Positions 9,147 to 16,952 of a DNA stretch of 64,000 bases are shown in pieces. The stretch's first letter is position 1. The number at the start of each line of letters is the position of its first letter. This stretch comes from Cellvibrio sp. GTDB taxonomy: Bacteria; Pseudomonadota; Gammaproteobacteria; Pseudomonadales; Cellvibrionaceae. The DNA lies in NCBI GenBank assembly GCA_016712405.1, contig JADJRD010000003.1, positions 238,501-302,500 of the forward strand. Reading direction: 5' to 3'. A model generated the notes under the pieces. That model was given only the letters and a program-made list of their open reading frames with translations. It was not told the origin of the DNA and made no database searches. The position numbers and the translations under genes were made by a program.

Positions 9147-9223
9147 GCATCCGTAGCTCAGCTGGATAGAGTAGGTGGCTTCGAACCACTTGGTCGGGGG
9201 TTCGAATCCCTCCGGGTGCACCA
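9147..9223 (+). tRNA. tRNA-Arg (TCG)
   Basis: 77 nucleotides with encoded CCA. Acceptor arms GCATCCG and CGGGTGC pair with one G-T wobble; D-arm AGCTCAGCTGGATAGAG; the anticodon stem GGTGG/CCACT holds loop CTTCGAA with anticodon TCG (reads CGA/CGG); T-loop GTTCGAATC. Probably co-transcribed with tRNA-Phe and ended by the hairpin just downstream. Confidence 0.95.
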
Positions 9224-9226
9224 ATC

Positions 9227-9258
9227 AAAAAAGGCAGTTCATTTGAACTGCCTTTTTT
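9227..9258. terminator. Bidirectional intrinsic terminator
   Basis: An 11-bp perfect stem, AAGGCAGTTCA / TGAACTGCCTT (9231-9241 and 9244-9254), with a 2-base loop. It is flanked by A6 on the left and T6 on the right, so it can end the tRNA transcript from the left and the sugar isomerase-like gene transcript from the right. Confidence 0.85.
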
Positions 9259-9280
9259 ATGCTTCAGATTTTTATAAAAA

Positions 9281-10141
9281 TTATTGCGTATCCGCAATAA
9301 TTTTCTGTAAACCTTTCAATGAAGCTTCAACACTTTGCATCGGCGTCATATCTTTTGGATAAGACTCTTGCTCCACGACCAACCACAAAGTGCCACCGAC
9401 AGTTCTGTTGGCTTCGATAAGGGCTTTCCAATCAGTAGTGTCTTGCCCAATGATGGGGTGCTCAAGGTTGCCTTCTTCAGGTGCTGAGGCTTTGTAGTGA
9501 GTGGTGATGGTGCGACCCGGATAGGCTTTCACAAAATCTACTGGATTTTTACCTGCCACTTCAGTCCAACCCACATCTTGTTGCAGGATAATATCGCTGT
9601 TTGTATTTTTTCCGATTACATCCCAAGGTGTATTGCCCATTTCACCTAACATTTCCGGTTTGTGGTTGTGATAACCGGTGCGCATTCCATGAGCTGCTAA
9701 TTTTTCTTGTACTTTTTTCAAATCAGCGGCGACTTCTTTTGCGCCTTCATTAGTGAATGCGCGTTTGTCCATGGGAATAATTAAATATTTGCAATCAATC
9801 GCTTTATAAAAGGCGATGGTGGCATCAATAGTTTCCGGTGTTAATTTGTCAAAATGCACATGGGCACCTGAGGCTTTCAAACCGGTTTTATCCAGAAATA
9901 CTTTTAAACCTTTTGCATCATTGGCATAAGCACCAAAGTTTCCAGCGAACTCAACACCTTGAAAACCCATTGCGGCTAATTTTTTTAATGTGCCTTCAAA
10001 ATCAGCGCCGACATCATCTTTAATGGACCATAACTGCACACTGAGTTGTGGATCGGTGGGTTTGATATCTGCAGCAAATGCAGACGCACTCACACTGGCA
10101 ATCATTGCCATTGCAATTGCTTTTAAATTTAATTGTTTCAT
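9281..10141 (-). CDS. Secreted sugar phosphate isomerase/epimerase-like TIM-barrel protein
   Basis: A 286-residue protein with a clear Sec signal peptide (MKQLNLKAIAMAMIASVSASAFA, cleavage after residue about 23). The mature part is a xylose isomerase-like TIM barrel (AP endonuclease 2 family): LSVQLWSIKDDV, GFQGVEFAG, YHNHKPEM, QQDVGWTEVAGK, HYKASAPEEG and VVEQESY supply the His/Glu/Asp metal site. Exported members of this family sit beside GMC oxidoreductases and have been linked to processing of 3-keto sugars. Here a GMC dehydrogenase and its small subunit lie directly upstream on the same strand, supporting a periplasmic role in oxidised-sugar handling; the reaction is inferred. Confidence 0.75.
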   Translation of the reverse strand: MKQLNLKAIAMAMIASVSASAFAADIKPTDPQLSVQLWSIKDDVGADFEGTLKKLAAMGFQGVEFAGNFGAYANDAKGLKVFLDKTGLKASGAHVHFDKLTPETIDATIAFYKAIDCKYLIIPMDKRAFTNEGAKEVAADLKKVQEKLAAHGMRTGYHNHKPEMLGEMGNTPWDVIGKNTNSDIILQQDVGWTEVAGKNPVDFVKAYPGRTITTHYKASAPEEGNLEHPIIGQDTTDWKALIEANRTVGGTLWLVVEQESYPKDMTPMQSVEASLKGLQKIIADTQ

Positions 10142-10190
10142 TTTTTATCTCCTGTTGTTATTGAAAATTAAATTTTATTTTGAATCACTT

Positions 10191-10267
10191 GACCCCCTCC
10201 CCGCCTCCCCCTTTCCAGGGGAGGAGTTAGTTCCCTCCCCTGGAAAGGGGAGGGTTAGGGTGGGGTC
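10191..10267. repeat. REP-like element, paired inverted copies
   Basis: The element begins GACCCC and ends GGGGTC and holds two inverted copies of a unit built on CCCTCCCCTGGAAAGGGGAGG followed by GTTAGGGTGGGGTC (second copy 10233-10267). It abuts the stop codon of the GMC gene. A single copy of the same unit occurs at 59997-60032, again touching a stop codon. Confidence 0.8.
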
Positions 10268-11998
10268 TAAATTTTGCCGAGCCTTAACTGCTCCGCCGCA
10301 TAATTCGCTGCACGTGCCGTTAATGCCATATAAGTCAATGATGGATTTTGTGAAGAAGATGAACTCATGCAGGCGCCATCAGTAATAAATAAATTCGGCA
10401 CATCGTGCGCCTGATTCCATCCATTTAGCACGGAAGTTTTCGGATCTTTACCCATGCGTGCTGTGCCCATTTCGTGAATCGTTAAACCGGGCTTTCGGTC
10501 ATCAAGTTCGCCGATATATTTTTTTACTTGCTTTACGCCGATTGTCTCCAGCATATTTTCTGCCGTATCCGCAATATCATGAAGCATTTTCATGTCATTA
10601 TCGGAATAACTACAATCAATGAATAGTTGAGGGATTCCCCATCGATCTTTTAATGTGGGATGTAAGGACACTTGATTTTCAAAACGCGGTAACATTTCAC
10701 CAGAACCACTCATGGTCATTCGCCACATGCCTGCTGATTTAATTGCATTTTTATAATCAGTACCGATACCATCGCGTTCAGTAACGCTTTTCCATCCTTC
10801 TCTTGTTGCGCCGACTTTCATCATATAACCACGCAAAAAATCTTCAGTTTTTTCATTGTAGTTACGAAAGCGCGGCATGATTAATTCGGTAGGTCGACGA
10901 CCTGAATAATACTCATCCTCAAAGCCTTCAATAAATCCGGATGCGCCTGCTCCATATAGGTGATCCATCAAATAATGCCCTAGTACGCCTGATGAATTGG
11001 CAATACCTGTTGGAAAACTTTCACTGGTAGAATTCAACAGGATTTGCGTTGTGCCTAAAGTGGAGGCGCACAAGAAAATCATTTTTGCAAAATATTCGCG
11101 TGTTTCCAATGTTTCTGAATCAATTACGCGTGCACCTGTTGCTCGATTGGTTTTGGGATCATAAATCACACTGTGTACGATACTGTTTGTCGCAATAGTC
11201 AAATTGTTGGTTTTTAAGGCGGCAGGCAGTGTGGAGCTTTGAGTTGAAAAATAAGCCCCGAACGAACAACCTTGTTGGCATTCATTACGTGCTTGGCATT
11301 GATAACGGCTTTGATCGATATGATGTTGTGCTGGCACGGATAAATGAGCGCAACGCCCCATAATCAATTTTCGTGTCGGCCAATTTTTTTCAATACGATT
11401 TTTCATTTCCTTTTCGACTGTGTTCATTTCAAATGGAGGAAGAAATTGACTGTCGGGAAGAATGTCCAGTTGTTCACTTGATCCACTAATGCCAGCATGA
11501 ATTTCCACATGGTCATACCATTTTTCTAAATCCTTGTAGCGAATGGGCCAGTCCGTACCCTGACCATCATCTGCGTTTGCGGCAAAATCGTGCTCGCTCC
11601 AGCGATAGGATTGTCTGTGCCACAATAAGGATTTGCCTCCCAATTGATAGCCACGAATCCAATAGAATGGTTTTTCCTTTGGGGTGGCGTAAGGGTGATC
11701 TTTGTCGTTAACAAAAAGTGTTTGGTTGCGTCTGTAAATGCGTAACATTTTTTTTGGATATAATATTCATTATCCAATACTTTTTTTTCAACGTGGTTGC
11801 GAAATGGCATTTCCCAGGGTTTGATTCCCTCGGTGATATAATCTTTGCGGTGTTCAATAGGTCTGCCACGTTCGATTACTAAGACCTTCAAACCTTTTTC
11901 GCAAAGTTCTTTTGCTGCCCAGCCTCCGGTAATGCCTGATCCGATAACAATTGCATCAAATATTTCTTGTGATGTTGAGATGTAGATTTTTTATTCAT
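10267..11998 (-). CDS. GMC family oxidoreductase (FAD glycoside/gluconate dehydrogenase-like), frame broken twice
   Basis: Catalytic subunit of a membrane or periplasmic sugar dehydrogenase. The pieces in order are FDAIVIGSGITGG (FAD-binding), KVLVIERGRP, CYAFTDATKHF, WIRGYQLGGKSLLWHRQSYRW and the C-terminal GMC block THEMG-like HEMGTARMG ... NPSLTYMALTARAA. The reading frame changes twice. Adding one base to the tract at 11713-11717 joins KHF to FVNDKDHPY, and one base at 11987-11992 joins ATG 11998 to the FAD motif, giving 577 residues, the usual size. It lies downstream of its gluconate 2-dehydrogenase subunit 3-type partner. Substrate (gluconate versus glycoside C3) is undetermined. Confidence 0.85.
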
Positions 11999-12031
11999 TA
12001 CATTCAATCTTATTTTAATTTGTGGAAATGG

Positions 12032-12622
12032 TTATTGGGTTAGAGCCCAGGCTCTACCAACCTTGTTGAATTTGACGTTGCCTTTGTATCCGCCGGGGAT
12101 AGGGAGATAGGCAAGTTCTTGGGTCGCGCCAATTTGAGATGTGTAATAGGCGAATGTCACCAAACTCTTAATCAATTTTATATGAGTGCGATCAGTGTTC
12201 GAAAAAGGTAAGTTACCTTTTTCCATCTGATTCAATAAATCTAATTTTTCAGTAGGTGACAAATGAATAAATCTTTTGTTGAAGTGCTTTAGCGAATGTT
12301 GTGCTAGTGAGTCCAAGCTTGTTAGTAGTTGTATTTGCTCTAAATGGTCGAGGCAGGCTGGTGCGTAAACATTAATAAAATCATGTACGCCTGCTGCAAT
12401 AGCACCGGGTGTGTCAGTCGTGGGTATGATTGTTTCTGATAAGTCGCGCAAAATGAGTAGTTGATCTGCATTCAAAAGACTATTTTTGCAAGGTTTCAAA
12501 TCGTTTGAATTAAGTATGGCTGCAATTGCATCAAGTGAATTGACGGGAATAATCAGGCCACAACTCAGAGCTAGATATCTGATCATTTTTCTTCTATCAA
12601 TCGATGAAATACCCTGTTGCAT
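12032..12622 (-). CDS. Gluconate 2-dehydrogenase subunit 3 family protein (GMC partner)
   Basis: A 196-residue small subunit of GMC-type dehydrogenases. The N-terminus SSIDRRKMIRYLALSCGLII resembles a twin-arginine signal, as in hitch-hiker subunits that carry the folded FAD subunit across the membrane. The body shows the family pattern LLNADQLLILRDLSETIIPTTDTPGAIAAGVHDFINVY and ends with LPIPGGYKGNVKFNKVGRAW. The start at 12622 has a GAGG ribosome binding site 8 bases upstream. The gene precedes the GMC gene with about 33 bases between them, and is divergent from the GH26 mannanase across a LacI-type palindrome. Confidence 0.82.
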   Translation of the reverse strand: MQQGISSIDRRKMIRYLALSCGLIIPVNSLDAIAAILNSNDLKPCKNSLLNADQLLILRDLSETIIPTTDTPGAIAAGVHDFINVYAPACLDHLEQIQLLTSLDSLAQHSLKHFNKRFIHLSPTEKLDLLNQMEKGNLPFSNTDRTHIKLIKSLVTFAYYTSQIGATQELAYLPIPGGYKGNVKFNKVGRAWALTQ

Positions 12623-12700
12623 CGGTGCCTCAGCTGAAATGATGAATAAGATTTAAGTCTAATGGTTGTTAGAAAAAATTAGCATCCTCTCTTCTTGGCT

Positions 12701-12714
12701 TGTAATCGATTACA
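12701..12714. promoter_or_regulatory. LacI-family-type operator palindrome
   Basis: TGTAATCGATTACA, a perfect 14-bp palindrome with a central CG, the layout bound by LacI/GalR repressors. It lies almost midway between the divergent starts of the dehydrogenase small subunit (12622) and GH26 mannanase (12790), so one regulator could control both. No lacI-family gene is in the window. Confidence 0.55.
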
Positions 12715-12789
12715 TAGTCATATATAAATGAAAATAATTTGTAGCGAGCTTGATGAAAAAACACATTCGATTCATTGCAGGAGTCACCC

Positions 12790-13959
12790 ATGCGTTCAAT
12801 AGCCATTATTTGTATCAGCCTGTTGGTTGCTGCTTATGCTGTTGCCGAACCGCTCGATCGGGAATTAAGTAACCCCAAGGCAACTAGTGAAGCCAAAGCG
12901 CTTTATAAAAATTTAGGGGATTTGCAAGGCAAAGCCTTTTTGTTTGGGCATCAAGATTCCTTGGCTTATGGATTTGATTGGGAAAAACTGCCGAACATGT
13001 CGGACGTTAAAGCCAGTTCAGGTGCTTACCCCGCAGTTTATGGTTGGGATTTGGGGCGCATTGAATTGGGTGAATCTGCAAACGTGGATGGCGTGAGTTT
13101 TGATTTAATTCGTGACTCAATCAGAGCCGGATTTTCACGTGGTGGGGTGATAACAATCAGTTGGCATATCACCAATCCTGTCACAGGAGGTTCGCATAGT
13201 GACAACAAAACTCAAGCGGTTCATGAAATTATTCCCGGTGGCAAATTGCATCAACAATTTATAGCTTCCTTGGATAAATTGATTGCATTTAATGAGCAGT
13301 TAAAAATTAAAAACGCCACCGGGCAAGAGGTTTGGATTCCAGTGATATTTCGTCCTTGGCATGAGCAATCGGGTGATTGGTTTTGGTGGGGGAAAGGTAA
13401 TACCTCTGAAGAAAATTACATCAAGCTTTGGCGGTTTACGATTGATTATCTACGTAAGAAAAGTCAGCATAATTTAATCATTGCTTATTCGCCTGATCGT
13501 GGACGTATTGATATAGATAATTTTACGCGTGACTATTTGTGGGGGTATCCTGGCGATAAATATGTTGATGTTTTGGGCTTGGACGACTATTGGGATTTGG
13601 GTCACGAAGCGAATAAAACACCGATTGTAGAGCAATTATCAATTTTTACTAAAAGCCTTGAGCGGTTAGTCACTATTGCTGATGCTAAAAATAAATTGTC
13701 GGCGTTAACTGAAGGCGGTAATGAAGCGTTTATTGTGAAAAATTTCTATACGCAGCATTTTTTAAAAGGGATATTGGCTAACAGTAAATCTCGACGCATT
13801 GCTTATGCAATGGTTTGGCGAAACGCGACCAATGGGGGCTACAACAAAAAACATTTTTATGTGCCTTATAAAAATCATCCAGAAACATCGGACTTCATTC
13901 AGTTTAAACAGAACGAAGCAGTATTGTTTGAAGATGAATTGCCGAATTTGTATGAATAA
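12790..13959 (+). CDS. GH26 beta-mannanase
   Basis: A 389-residue secreted glycoside hydrolase family 26 enzyme that cuts beta-1,4-mannan or manno-oligosaccharides. A Sec signal peptide (SIAIICISLLVAAYAVA) is followed directly by the catalytic barrel. The acid/base Glu192 lies in RPWHEQSGDWFWWG and the nucleophile Glu308 in ALTEGGNEA, the two hallmarks of the family. No carbohydrate-binding module or serine linker is attached. Start ATG 12790 follows AGGAG with 8 bases spacing. The divergent sugar dehydrogenase operon shares the upstream palindrome, suggesting joint control in mannan use. Confidence 0.92.
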   Translation: MRSIAIICISLLVAAYAVAEPLDRELSNPKATSEAKALYKNLGDLQGKAFLFGHQDSLAYGFDWEKLPNMSDVKASSGAYPAVYGWDLGRIELGESANVDGVSFDLIRDSIRAGFSRGGVITISWHITNPVTGGSHSDNKTQAVHEIIPGGKLHQQFIASLDKLIAFNEQLKIKNATGQEVWIPVIFRPWHEQSGDWFWWGKGNTSEENYIKLWRFTIDYLRKKSQHNLIIAYSPDRGRIDIDNFTRDYLWGYPGDKYVDVLGLDDYWDLGHEANKTPIVEQLSIFTKSLERLVTIADAKNKLSALTEGGNEAFIVKNFYTQHFLKGILANSKSRRIAYAMVWRNATNGGYNKKHFYVPYKNHPETSDFIQFKQNEAVLFEDELPNLYE

Positions 13960-13982
13960 ATGATCTGTAAATGATAGCTGAT

Positions 13983-14007
13983 AAAAAAGGCGACTAATAA
14001 GTCGCCT
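13983..14007 (-). terminator. Intrinsic terminator of orn
   Basis: Stem AGGCGACT / AGTCGCCT with loop AATA (13988-14007). On the minus strand it is followed by a T6 run (A6 at 13983-13988), so it ends leftward transcription from orn; there is no T run for the rightward direction. Confidence 0.75.
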
Positions 14008-14028
14008 ATGCAAAACCAATTCTAGAAT

Positions 14029-14589
14029 TTAATTCATTTTAAAAAACGTCGCCCGATAATGCTTCAGTTCTTCCACAGAATCTTTAATGTCATCCATTGC
14101 TAAATGTGCTCCAGATTTTTTTACGCCAGCTAATACTTCTGGGCGCCAGCGGCGGGCGAGTTCTTTAATAGTGCTGACGTCTAAATTGCGGTAGTGAAAA
14201 TAATCTTCCAGTTTGGGCATGCCGCGAACTAAAAAACGGCGATCTTGGCAAATGGAGTTTCCGCAGATGGGCGATTTACCTTTTGCTACCCAGTTTTGTA
14301 AAAAGGCGATAGTGTCTGCTTCGGCTTGCGCAGCGCTCACTTTACTCTCTCTAACGCGTTGAGTGAGGCCGGATTTGCCGTGTTGGTTGGTGTTCCATTC
14401 GTCCATGCCATTTAAAATTTCATCGGATTGATGTACCGCGAATACAGGGCCTTCTGCCAGTAGATTCAGATCGGCATCTGTCACTAATGTGGCAATTTCA
14501 ATGATGACATCTTTGTCAGGATCAAGGCCTGTCATTTCCAAATCAATCCAGATCAGATTGTTATCGTTGAGCTTGTTGTCATTTGACAT
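14029..14589 (-). CDS. orn: Oligoribonuclease
   Basis: Orn, 186 residues, degrades di- to pentaribonucleotides, including pGpG from c-di-GMP turnover, in the cytoplasm. It is a DEDDh exonuclease: LIWIDLEMTGLD carries the first Asp/Glu, FAVHQSDEIL and SICQDRRFLVRGMP the middle motifs, and the conserved His/Asp are in GAHLAMDDIKDSVEELKHYR. Length and start match the family. It is divergent from rsgA, the standard gammaproteobacterial arrangement. Confidence 0.96.
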   Translation of the reverse strand: MSNDNKLNDNNLIWIDLEMTGLDPDKDVIIEIATLVTDADLNLLAEGPVFAVHQSDEILNGMDEWNTNQHGKSGLTQRVRESKVSAAQAEADTIAFLQNWVAKGKSPICGNSICQDRRFLVRGMPKLEDYFHYRNLDVSTIKELARRWRPEVLAGVKKSGAHLAMDDIKDSVEELKHYRATFFKMN

Positions 14590-14715
14590 GGAATTTTCCT
14601 CAAGAAATAGTGCAGAATGCCATCAATTATTGTTTCCCAGCTTAATGTATAAGCCAAGCTTTCGCCAATCGGGATTAATCTTTCTCACATCTTCACTAAC
14701 TGAGTTTCACACTGC

Positions 14716-15735
14716 ATGTCAAAACGCAAATTGACCCGTCGCCAAGAATGGCGAATTGAAAAAATTCAAGAAGAGCGCAGCGCTCGTGCCGCCAAGCGTG
14801 ATTCGGTTGCTGATGAGTTTTTAAATGATGGGCAATTGGGTGTGGAGCAGGAAGGGTTGATCATTACCCATTTTGGGACTCAGGTGGTTGTGGAATCCAC
14901 CAACGAGGAGGGCGAAAAACAAGAGCAGCGTTGTCATTTCCGCAGCAATCTTGGTTCATTAGTGACAGGTGATAAGGTGGTGTGGTGCCCAGGAAATCCA
15001 ATGGGCGTTGTGGTGGCTGTATTACCACGACGTTCTGCACTTCACAGGCCTGATCCGCATGGTGATCTTAAAACCATTGCGGCCAATATTGATCGTTTAT
15101 TTATTGTCATTGCCCCTTACCCTGAAGCTCATGCCAATTTAATTGATCGTTATTTAATTGCCGCTCATGCAATTGAATTGGAGCCGATCATTATTATTAA
15201 TAAATCGGATGCGATTGACGAAAAAATAAAACCCAAAATGGATTTGCTAGAAAAAGTGTATCGGGATTTGAATTATCCGGTGTTAAAACTATCTGCAAAA
15301 AATGAAAATGGATTATCCGACCTAAAAAAATTACTCAATCAGAAAACCTCTGTATTTGTCGGGCAATCAGGAGTTGGAAAATCATCTCTAATTAACGCAT
15401 TACTTCCTGACGCGCAATTGCGCGTGGGCGGCCTCTCTGAAAAACAACAAGGTACGCACACCACCACGAGCGCTGTGTTACTTCATTTTCCCGAAGGTGG
15501 TGATTTAATTGATTCGCCTGGTATTCGTGAATTTGGTTTATGGCATATGGAAGCAGATGAAATCCTCGAAGGATTTATTGAATTTCGCCCCTATATCGGT
15601 CATTGCAAATTTCGCAATTGTTCGCACAGTCATGAACCTGGATGTGCGTTACTAAAAGCACTGGATGAAGGAAAGATCAGCCAAACCCGCATGTCATCTT
15701 ATAAATTTATTTTGCAGACTTTGATTCAGCATTAA
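14716..15735 (+). CDS. rsgA: Ribosome small subunit-dependent GTPase A
   Basis: RsgA (YjeQ), 339 residues, a circularly permuted GTPase that checks late 30S assembly. It has a basic N-terminus (SKRKLTRRQEWRIEKIQEER), an OB-fold, NKSD (G4) before GQSGVGKSSLIN (G1) and DSPGIREFGLW (G3), the permuted order that defines the family, and a C-terminal zinc finger CKFRNCSHSHEPGC. The ATG at 14716 fits the family N-terminus. It converges on a secreted lipoprotein gene. Confidence 0.95.
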   Translation: MSKRKLTRRQEWRIEKIQEERSARAAKRDSVADEFLNDGQLGVEQEGLIITHFGTQVVVESTNEEGEKQEQRCHFRSNLGSLVTGDKVVWCPGNPMGVVVAVLPRRSALHRPDPHGDLKTIAANIDRLFIVIAPYPEAHANLIDRYLIAAHAIELEPIIIINKSDAIDEKIKPKMDLLEKVYRDLNYPVLKLSAKNENGLSDLKKLLNQKTSVFVGQSGVGKSSLINALLPDAQLRVGGLSEKQQGTHTTTSAVLLHFPEGGDLIDSPGIREFGLWHMEADEILEGFIEFRPYIGHCKFRNCSHSHEPGCALLKALDEGKISQTRMSSYKFILQTLIQH

Positions 15736-15754
15736 TCTGTTAACTACAGATGAG

Positions 15755-16885
15755 TTACTTTTTAGGTCCGCTGATAAATCCACCTGTGGTAACACGAAAG
15801 TTGTCGTACCATAACTCAAAGCTTTGACCTTCTTGGTGATCCGTCCAATCAAACACAGCAACGTTTCGAATAGGGGGATTTGTCCAGTGGTGGTTAAATA
15901 AACCTGTGGCATCAACATACACATTGCCATCAATTTCTACATAATATTCGCCGTCAGCGATTTCTGTTTCATCAGAAGAGCCGCTATTGAACTTACATTG
16001 AATGCGGAAGTGGTGCCATGTTTCGCCCCAATCAGCTGGGTCAAATGATTTATTTTGAGGTGTTTTGACTATCGCCGTTTTATTGTAAGAGCGACCAATC
16101 CAGCTAGGATTATCACCGCTTAAAAAAATGACATTTTTTACGTCATAGCTGACATCACCATCAGCACCATCACCAAAACCAATGTAATTAAAAGTCCCGT
16201 TAGTGGGCCCCTCGCCCTCGCTCACCTTGCCTTGCCCTAATCCAAATGTGGTGTTGGCTGAGTGCCCATTCGCATTATTTTCGCCAAAAATTTTTAAAAA
16301 TTTAGTGCCATGTTTATAACCAATGGCATCATTAGGAAGTTTGGCATCAAACTCGATGAACACCTCCATTAATTGTGCATCCCAAACATAAGCACCACCC
16401 CAAACGTAGACGCCGCCACCTGATCCAGGATAAATGCCTCGCACGCTACCTTTGCTACCGTTGGCATTGAGTGTGGTATCTGTAGACACTTCTATGACGC
16501 CACCATTAGCGGCGCCCCAGCTCGAATCATTGGGCAGGACTCCGGATTCGAAATCAGCAAAATAGATTGTGGTTATCGAATTGTTCACGGATGAATACAG
16601 AGATGAGGCGACACTCTTTGAGCTTGCACTGGATGATTTTAGTGAGCTTGCCGATGAACTTTTTGAGCTTGAATTAATTGTAGAGTTTCTTGAAAACGAA
16701 CTCAGTGAACTTGAAGCAGAAGTTGTCGCTAGTGAACTGCTGCTCATACTTGATTGTATTTGGCTTGATGGTGCACTTGAGCGTGGCGTCAAGGATCGAG
16801 GTTGTTCTGCAATAGTGTCTTTTTTATCACTTGAGGCCCCGCAGGCAGATAAGACTAGAGCACACAAAATTATTGAAAATCGCAT
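15755..16885 (-). CDS. Secreted lipoprotein, poly-serine linker plus C-terminal beta-sandwich domain
   Basis: About 376 residues. A lipoprotein signal with lipobox LSAC is followed by the leader CGASSDKKDTIAEQPRS and a serine-rich linker of about 70 residues, then a domain beginning FADFESGVLPNDSSW. That domain (GGVYVWGGAYVWDAQ, FIEFDAKLPND, TWHHFRIQCKFN, YYVEIDGNVYVD, FELWYDNFRVTTGG) looks like a concanavalin-type jelly roll as in polysaccharide lyases or lectins; I cannot name the family. Start 16885 has GGAG upstream and removes a non-signal extension. It is downstream of, and shares its N-terminal leader with, the beta-helix lipoprotein gene, so the pair probably acts on one polysaccharide. 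Confidence 0.7.
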   Translation of the reverse strand: MRFSIILCALVLSACGASSDKKDTIAEQPRSLTPRSSAPSSQIQSSMSSSSLATTSASSSLSSFSRNSTINSSSKSSSASSLKSSSASSKSVASSLYSSVNNSITTIYFADFESGVLPNDSSWGAANGGVIEVSTDTTLNANGSKGSVRGIYPGSGGGVYVWGGAYVWDAQLMEVFIEFDAKLPNDAIGYKHGTKFLKIFGENNANGHSANTTFGLGQGKVSEGEGPTNGTFNYIGFGDGADGDVSYDVKNVIFLSGDNPSWIGRSYNKTAIVKTPQNKSFDPADWGETWHHFRIQCKFNSGSSDETEIADGEYYVEIDGNVYVDATGLFNHHWTNPPIRNVAVFDWTDHQEGQSFELWYDNFRVTTGGFISGPKK

Positions 16886-16952
16886 TTTCACTCCACGGTT
16901 TATATTCATTTTTTATGCGCTTTTTATCGAATAGCACTTATAAAAATCTTAG

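Noticed and set aside
16569..16934. Open frame opposite the serine-rich linker
   Set aside because: Glu/Leu-rich translation is the antisense of serine codons; no start signal or family match.
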